Shown here one piece after another: positions 57,401 through 64,000 of a DNA stretch of 64,000 nucleotides; positions within the stretch are counted from its first letter, which is position 1, and every line of letters begins with the position of its first letter. The DNA comes from Zygnema circumcarinatum (taxonomy: Eukaryota > Streptophyta > Zygnematophyceae > Zygnematales > Zygnemataceae). The stretch covers positions 1,085,995 through 1,149,994 of the forward strand of contig CM074807.1 in assembly GCA_037447605.1 (NCBI GenBank), written 5' to 3'. The notes under the pieces were generated by a model. The model was not told the origin of the DNA, did no database searches, and worked only from the letters and a program-made list of their open reading frames with translations. The position numbers were made by a program, and so were the translations under genes.

Positions 57401-57627
57401 ACAAAGCTGGAGAAATTATTGTGTTTGAAAAAGAGGGGCAGCAAATCTCGCGCAAACTCCATCGGCTTCCAGACGACGAACGTGCAGTCATCAGCTCCCC
57501 AGGATACGACATCATTAGTTGGAGGGTCATCTACAAGTTGGTAAGTTTTAGTCAGAAATGGAGCCGGGACAGCCCGGTGAGGTTCCGGTGAACTTAGAGC
57601 GGGAGGAACTTCGTTATCTTGCGCCAT
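54421..57627 (-). CDS. Class B heat-shock transcription factor, 5 exons
   Basis: Exons 57627-57382, 56322-56185, 55983-55921, 55747-55580 and 55188-54421 give 460 residues in full phase. The HSF DNA-binding domain spans exons 1-2 ([31 protein letters not shown] | [12 protein letters not shown]). The intron after LNTY is the one conserved in plant HSFs. A compact heptad region without the class A insert ([13 protein letters not shown], then [13 protein letters not shown]) marks class B. The tail carries RLFGV (54666-54652), the class B repressor tetrapeptide core, and a basic NLS (QLKRRR). It is probably a nuclear repressor or coactivator of heat-shock promoters. Three extra introns and the 21-residue exon 3 are unusual. 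Exon 3 is supported by splice sites and phase only. Confidence 0.9.
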
Positions 57628-59377
57628 GGTGAACCAGCCGCCCTCCCCAGAATCAATGAAACGGCCGGGCACCTGCTCCGATGCATAACAACACAGCAGC
57701 ATCGAACAGAATTGAGCGTTACACACAAGAACAGCATTACCTTCCAGCATCCGCATCAAAATTGAACCATTGCATTGCTACAACAAGACAAACCATCTCC
57801 TCCTATTCCAGAATTCTTACTGCAGCAGATGCTTCGACGGATATCTCAGCAGAGAGAACCCAAAACGACCTCCCCAATCCACTCTCCCTCCCGGAACTTG
57901 TGACGTCTCTCCCGACAGGTTGTCGCACTGCTGCCCTGTGGAGCCAGCTGCGGCATGGACAAGCTCTCTCCCGCTGTCAAAGGTAAGCGATAGGACATGA
58001 CGCCTTCTTAGCCGTTGCCACTCTCTCTCCCTCCTGCTCTCCTCCACGGCCCCCCCCCGCCCGCCCGCCCCTCCCTCTCCCACTCCCTCTCCCCCTCCCT
58101 GGCCCTCTCCCTCCCCGCGAAGCCAACCTGATCCGTAGCTCCCCTCCCTGCGCGCCCTAAGCGCCGGAAAGCGCCTGCGAGCAAGCCATCACGGCACCAA
58201 CCTTCTCACGCCTCTCTCTCTGAATCAGTACTCCAACACTCACGCCCAGGCATTTCACTGAGCATGCACGAAGATACGCGATGTACGTGTTTTGATTTTC
58301 GACGAAAGTGGGGCGGAAAAGGAGTCTCGGAGCGAAAAAGAGAGGCACGAAAAATTGCGTTTCCATGATTCCTGCTACGCGTCCGGCCGTACGGTAAACT
58401 TGTACCGCGATGTACGAAAACGGAATTTGTCAGAGGTCGCCGAAATTCCTCATCCACGTGGAAATTGGCCCTAGCCGCCCGCGTACGGCCGATATTATTA
58501 TTATACCATAGGTGAGCCCCATTTCGAAAGGCTCCCCGGTTTGGGCCCCAAAAGTATTTCCCCACTGCCCGCGTGTACCGTACCGTATCCGCGCGCGTCA
58601 AAAAAAGGGCCCGGCAGCGAATCGCGAGGCGGCCTGGGCCCGGCCCGGTCCGCGGGGGGATCCGCAGCTGCGGATTGACAGGCGCCCTCGCCTCCGCGCC
58701 TGCCTGAAAATTTTTTTAGGGCCGTCTGGCCAATGAGAGGCATGGAAACTGCCATGCTGGCACCATGGTCTCCCGCCAGATGGCGCCGTTCCAGTGACCG
58801 TACGGTTGTTCACGCAGATTGATTGCAACGTCCACATAGAAACGGAAAACATAAAACGGAACTGGAACTGCGACAAGGAGTGCACTGGGCACGAGCATCG
58901 GCTGTATATGGTCCGTCCAACCCATCAAGGTACATAGAAAACGGAGCTAATATCTAAGTAACCAGTGTGGCAAGTGGCCGAGAACAAAGCATTGTGTCTG
59001 GGTTGCGTGCTTCTCTTCCTGCCTGCTCCTTTAGTCCAGGCGTTCATATCCTCGCACAGCACTGCAGGGGCAGCACACATCAATTGTTCGCGGGGTGTTG
59101 CACACCATTTGATAGAGAAGCAATACTGCGGCAATATGCCCACATCACATGTTGTTCGTACACTTCACAGCTGGCTCCTCGTTAAGGCACTACGACTACT
59201 AATCTCATCTGTACAATTCTCTCTACCCATCCCATCTAAGCACTTGGCTTACAACAATACCTACCGAGATATTGCCAGACCAGCATGGCTTTGTGCCCTT
59301 ATCCGCCCGAAGGCTTTGCACGCTGGTATATCACTCGGAGTAAAGCGCGCTTTCACCTCATGCCACGCCTCATTCCT
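57628..59377. other. Intergenic region, HSF promoter to lipase 3' end
   Basis: A CT-rich tract (58010-58110) lies upstream of the HSF gene. The part 58,370-58,810 is GC-rich and holds two CCGTACGG palindromes (58387-58394, 58798-58805) and tccgcagctgcgga, a perfect 14-base palindrome. No gene was found between 58,800 and 59,377. Confidence 0.45.
58010..58110 (+). repeat. Pyrimidine-rich tract
   Basis: CTCTC, CCCGCC and CCCTCTCC runs. Located upstream of the class B HSF on its antisense strand, so the HSF sense strand is purine-rich here. Confidence 0.75.
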
Positions 59378-62272
59378 TCACGAGTCCAGTTTGAAATAAT
59401 CATCGCCGCAGGGCATCACCTTGCTTGGCTTCCTCTTCCAGCCAAAAAAACCTTTCTTTTCGTCGGATGGAGGATTCCTCCGTACCAAAAACGCAATGAG
59501 CTCGTCCCACTTCTCCCCAGGGGAAAAGTTTCCTTTGTGTTTCCTATTCTCCTCCTCCACCAGCCTCTCTTCAGCCTCACTCCACCTATCTCCTCCCACT
59601 TTCCTCTCCCTCTTAGGATCCTCGAACTTCTCGTCGTGGTCAATTGTAAGTTTGACGCCTTCACTGCCGACCTCGGGAGTCTCAGCAATACTACTCGAAG
59701 AGCCGTCATATGAATTTTCAGCCGGATCCTTCATTCGTTGGATTTGGTTAGACCCAAAAGTTTGAAAGGGTCCACTCCCACCTTCCAAACTGCAATTGTT
59801 TTTACTGCCATTCTGTGAAACCCTTTCATCACATTGAACGACAGTGACGGTCTGCTGTCCTGTAGACGACGTCTTACCTTCCGTCTCCCCTTCGTCGAGC
59901 CACGGTGCATCATCTAACTGCATCCAAGACCTGAGCTTGCTTTCATCCATATCGCCGCCAACATAATTTGATGCCGTACCATCTCCAACCCCGCTTAAAA
60001 GTGGCGTGGACTCGTCTAATGGCTTGCCAGGACCTCCAGAGTCAAGAGTATTGCTGTTTTCCACACGTCTTTTCAAGACATCCTCCGGTTCCTGCGCATT
60101 ATAGACTCCCATTGACACTGCGTGATGTAAGGCTTGATCATACTCGTCCTTCTGTTCCTTCTCGAGTGCCATTGCTCGAGTCGCCTGCTCCATTACAGAA
60201 ATCTCCTCCATTCCCTCCGCTCGCTGCATCAACTGCAAATTCACAGATCATTTACACAAAAACATTAACTCAGACGATAAAGCGTGTCTTCACCATTCAC
60301 CATGGCTTATAACAGCTCCCAAGACGGAGTCAAGATGGTCAAGCAGACACCGCTATTTCTAGACACGATGAAAAAGCCTTTCTGTGCTTTCCCTAAAGCT
60401 TCAGACCGGTTGTAAGCAAGAAATTCAGCTATTGTAAGGGAGGGTTATCAACAGCGACTCATTGTTTGAAAGCTTTGCTTAAATTGAATTAAATTCTCGG
60501 TGTACCTGCAGGATCTATGAAAGCATGGCGGCAGTACTTCAATTGATCGCTACACCTATGGATGAACTCACCTCTAACGCTTCCGTGATTTTTCTTTCCA
60601 CGTTTACGAGTGAATGATCCTCTGTGGCATTCCGAGAACACACGATGTGCTCAAAACGACCTTCCACTGGAATCGCCGTTCGCACATTTGGCGGCATCCT
60701 CTTGCAACTGCCAAAGAAAACCAGATTCTAAGAGGTTTGCTTGAGGACGTTCAGAGAGTACGGCAGCCTGGGCTATTTATGAACCACAACAAGTTCTCAG
60801 CATATAGAAGACCAACCTGCCAAACTCTGTGTAAACAATGTGGTAGAGGCGACCAGGAGCGTACAGGCGGCGTGGATCAGAGAGCCTTTTCTTCTCGGGG
60901 ATGAATGTGTCCTTGATGCATGAAATTGCAAGGAGGCAAGGGAGACTGCAGACCCACATACACTGCTTGGCTTCAGCATTTGGAAAAACGAAAAAACGAA
61001 ACTAGTGGGAGAAATCCAACATTAAGGTGTCGAAACGAAACGACCTGAAGCAACGACTTGACAGATGTCCAAGGAGAAACTCAACAACAACAACAACAAT
61101 ATGAAAAAAAACAGCAGTCGAGCAGAGAAAACTTAGCACTTGAGCGGTTACCAAAACATGGAGCCAAAAATAATTTGGAGAGGTACGGACGTTCGGGGGA
61201 GGAAGTCGTCCTGTTTCACCACGATCCCAGGCAGTTACAATGCCAATCAAGCCCTAGAAAAAACAGTGGACCACAATGGTGGTTCTTGAAGCAGCTCCGA
61301 GCAATCAAGTACTGCACATGCCAGAAAATGGTGCCTATGCGAGTACTGGCTTCATACTCAGCAGAATACCTGCATTACAATAGACTTTATGCAGTCAGAG
61401 TAACGAATAGCAAGGTTCATGGAGGTCGAGCGCGCAGGTGCAATTGCTATGCATCGTATTCGTTTTGTCGAAATCGGAGCCAACTTTTTTCTGCTATTGA
61501 CCAGGATGATCGTCATGATGGCAGCAATCCCACTGCCAAGTGAATGACCAGTCAAGGTGAGGGTATAGTCGCAATGCTTCACAAGGAGAGCCTTTAAAGT
61601 ATCAAATTCCTTCTCCAAAAGCCATCCCGCGACCTTCAGGAGGCCGTGGTGGACATAGCCGCCATCCAAAATCTGTAACAACACGCAGCAGGAATGCAAA
61701 TTCCAGAAACAAAATCGATCAGTCGCGAATGAACGTAGCTTCAAGTGAGAACAGCTAAGAAGGACCAGCTAAGAATGAATATGCACGGATCGGGCTAATA
61801 TACATTTTCTGTAAGGTTCGTTATTGAAAAGATGATGGTACTATTGTAAACTTGCAAAGTACTCAGTTCCTACCTGCTGGCCCTTCTTGTTATCTAACAG
61901 AAGCTGATAGTCAGGCTTTTGCCCTAAATGAAGTCCGCGAATAGCTAGAACCACGTCCTTTGCAGTATGATCGACATATATTAGATAAGGAGGACATTTC
62001 CCTTTGTTGTCGTCATAAGTTGCTTTCCGAATCACCCATTCTGGAACCAAACGATCTGCGTATCGAGGGTGAGATATATCTTCTTCATATACACCAAGGA
62101 TCATTCGACATGCTCGAGGGACGTCTTTAAGCTCATTGTAAGTTGCTTCCGGCCAGTCTTCACTCGCCATGGATCCATGGAGCATGCAGCGCTTTGCCAT
62201 CCAATGGGAGCATCCTGCTATGCACATGATTTCTGCTGCAGGAACGCAGAAGGGGGGCAAGCAGCACGTCAT
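59378..62272 (-). CDS. Class-3 lipase, calmodulin-binding heat-shock type, 6 exons
   Basis: Exons 62272-61874, 61672-61370, 61210-61152, 60945-60817, 60698-60572 and 60232-59378 give 623 residues in full phase. The nucleophile elbow GHSLGSG has Ser177. PYLIYVDHTAKDVVLAIRG precedes it, and APARSTSMNLAIRY, DDFLPRTSVPL, DPRRLYAPGRLYHIV and GRFEHIVCSRNATEDH follow, with Asp and His candidates for the triad. The order matches plant proteins described as calmodulin-binding heat-shock proteins (Arabidopsis At3g49050-like). The head is hydrophobic and Cys-rich (CCLPPFCVPAAEIMC). The last exon is a long acidic, disordered tail with DKWxEL-like WDELIAFLVRRNPPSDEKKG near the end. Acylglycerol hydrolysis is inferred from the family. 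The calmodulin site is not identified. Confidence 0.88.
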
Positions 62273-63402
62273 GGCTCTCAACAAACGATGCTCCACACGG
62301 CGGATTTCCACCCTGAGAATGAAAATGAACAACGAGAGTCGAGGATAGTGTTTCTGGATTGTATTCAGGCCAAGATATCTACTGTCAAGGAGGGGATTTT
62401 CATCCTGCATCCGAGTAGCAGTGTTTTAATGGATCTCCGTTTTCTACCAACATTACTTTGGAACTTCAAGCAACTTGAAGTGCGGAAGAATTCATTCGTG
62501 AATTGTATTCAGGCCAGGCTATCTATGGCAAGAACAGAACTTTCGACCTGCCTCCCAAATAGACGATCCATGCTTCGACCCACCCGTACGTGCTCAGTAA
62601 AGATTGTTAAAATGCTTGATTTTTTCTGTGCAGTGTTTTTTACATCAAGATTTCAAAGACACCTCCAAACTTGCCAATCCCTTCTCTCACTTAATGCGGA
62701 CCGCGGAACAGCAGGAAGCTTAGAGCTGACAAAAATCTGAGTCAGTTTTGCAGGTCCATCCTATTATTGCCGAGACCTGCTAACCGCCATAGCAGATTTC
62801 CAAACCACTTCATCTATATAATTTGGCAAGGACGCGTGCAGCCACAGCCATGGCCGCGAGAGAAGCCGCGGCGGCGACTAAGAGAAAGCGAGGCGGCACG
62901 CACGGCTCCAGGGAGGCGGGACGGGCCTGCCACGTGGCATGCGGAGACTGCTGCTAAGTAACAGACGGCCAAACGCAGGCCCAGCAGCCGCCACGTGGCG
63001 AAAAAGGCTTAACAGCTGTTTACATGTAAAAAGTTCGTTGACAACAATGACGTCACGATCGCAACTGAAAACTGTTGCCGGTGCCGGTTCGCGCGATTTA
63101 GGCCTATTTGTACCCCAATGCGGCACCCGCTTGTCGCATTCGCAAAGTTCAATTTGTACCCCAATTTCGAAGCCAGAACAAGTCCAGACGGGACCTGTTC
63201 ACACGTGTCGCAGACCCGTACCTGCCGAGGCACGTTCACACCTGGTTCGATCTTTTAGGGTTCGGCAGGATGGAGCAGCCTTGAGGGGGAAGGCTGTCTC
63301 CTTGGGAGCGCCTGGGGCTGTGCTAGAAAGCCCTGTAGGCACCTTCTGCTGCAAGCAGCAGAAAAAGAAGAAGGAGCGGAAGCAGGAGGAGAAGTGGCAG
63401 CC
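62273..63402. promoter_or_regulatory. Divergent promoter region with two G-boxes
   Basis: Lies between the lipase start and the partial gene at the right edge. CACGTG palindromes sit at 62931-62936 (GCCACGTGGC) and 62992-62997 (GCCACGTGGC). A TATA-like tatataatttgg lies near 62815. A repeated stretch (gattgtattcaggccaagat and tgaattgtattcaggccagg) occurs at 62352 and 62499. Confidence 0.4.
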
Positions 63403-63686
63403 ATGTTACGGATAGCAGCGCGGAGTTTGTTCTCTCGCAAAGGAGGCGTCAGCCTGTCTGCAGGACAGTCGCAGGTATGGTCTTGTTTTGAAATGATTTG
63501 CTGGGCAGCACGGGGTGCTCTAGCTGCCCTTTCTGGATACTTTTGTCGTCTCTGGCATGCAATGTTGTGCTGCACAAAGTGCGGTGCTGGCACTATCGGA
63601 GGAATGTCTGCTTATTTGAGGGGCCCCTGATTTGGATGCAGTTAAGGAGGAGTTTTGCAGCAGATGCCGTATCAGACGACATCCGT
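63403..63686 (+). CDS. 5' exons of a probable mitochondrial protein gene (runs off window)
   Basis: Two exons are visible: 63403-63474 (MLRIAARSLFSRKGG and nine more residues, ending at a GTATGG donor) and 63642-63686 (LRRSFAADAVSDDIR, ending at a GTAAGT donor), joined in phase 0. The Arg/Ser/Leu-rich head without acids, then RRSFAAD, is the pattern of a cleaved mitochondrial presequence (cleavage near SFA|AD). Only 39 residues are present, so the mature protein is unknown. Candidates such as a respiratory-chain or TCA enzyme subunit cannot be told apart. Confidence 0.6.
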
Positions 63687-64000
63687 GTAAGTTATGATCT
63701 GATTGTTGCGGCTCAATTACCATGCACTCCACCGCCAAACAGACTCCCTCATTTGTTTTTTTTCAAACTGAAGCCAATCCCTTATATTGGCATGTGAAAT
63801 GCAACTTATGGATATTAGATATTATTATTCTTCCACTTTTCTGTGAACATTTCAATCCACGCCCTCTTCAATGACTGCCTTTTCTATGCATTTAATGCTT
63901 AACTCCAGTTATGTGCCTTCTCCTACATTGTTAAAGACTATACCACGACCATTCTGATATTATGCCGTCTATCATTAAGTAAATCTCCAACCGAGTTATG
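63687..64000. other. Intron of the edge gene
   Basis: AT-rich sequence following the GTAAGT donor at 63687. No further exon is seen before the window ends. Confidence 0.5.

Noticed and set aside
62069-62740. 223-residue plus-strand frame
   Set aside because: Antisense to the first lipase exon and its upstream region. No family match.

Overview
This is nuclear DNA of a streptophyte (plant lineage). Genes are split by introns of about 100-1000 bases with GT-AG borders. Exon-by-exon translation gives plant-type proteins: a rearranged DRM cytosine methyltransferase, a two-domain Dabb stress protein, a bifunctional TH1 thiamine enzyme, an NC2-alpha/NF-YC11 corepressor, an AIP2-like RING-H2 ligase, a class B heat-shock factor with the RLFGV motif and a trihelix factor. 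Gene density (17 loci in 64 kb), long simple-sequence tracts and unusual intron counts fit a non-seed plant or charophyte alga better than a flowering plant. The species cannot be fixed from the sequence. All exon models were built by hand from splice signals, reading phase and family similarity; none is backed by transcripts.

Layout. 0-6 kb: 3' end of a DRM methyltransferase (+), then a head-to-head pair of Gln/Ala-rich low-complexity proteins. 6.6-14.2 kb: a HAD hydrolase (-) divergent from an EamA/DMT transporter (+) whose introns hold long pyrimidine and purine arrays. 15-25 kb: an mTERF-like organellar protein (-), a Dabb protein (+) and an F-box protein (-). 25.4-33.9 kb: TH1 (-) and NC2-alpha (+), with a 407-bp MITE flanked by a 9-10 bp target duplication between them. 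35.7-44.4 kb: an uncharacterised kinase-fold protein (-) divergent from an AIP2-like E3 ligase (+), which carries about 860 bp of GGGAGA repeat in one intron. 45.8-48.8 kb: RLP24 (-) divergent from a small SERF/zinc-finger protein (+). 50-52.7 kb: a trihelix factor (-), then an array of short palindromes with a near-perfect ~200-bp palindrome at its centre. 54.4-62.3 kb: a class B HSF (-) and a class-3 lipase of the calmodulin-binding heat-shock type (-). 63.4 kb to the end: the start of a nuclear gene for a probable mitochondrial protein (+).

The genes do not form one pathway. They are housekeeping and regulatory genes with frequent strand alternation, so many share divergent promoter regions, several of which carry G-box (CACGTG) palindromes. 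The features most worth a second look are repeats: the palindrome array and its relative near 9 kb, the MITE, a 45-bp dispersed hairpin element in four copies, and intronic pyrimidine and purine arrays that could interfere with splicing.
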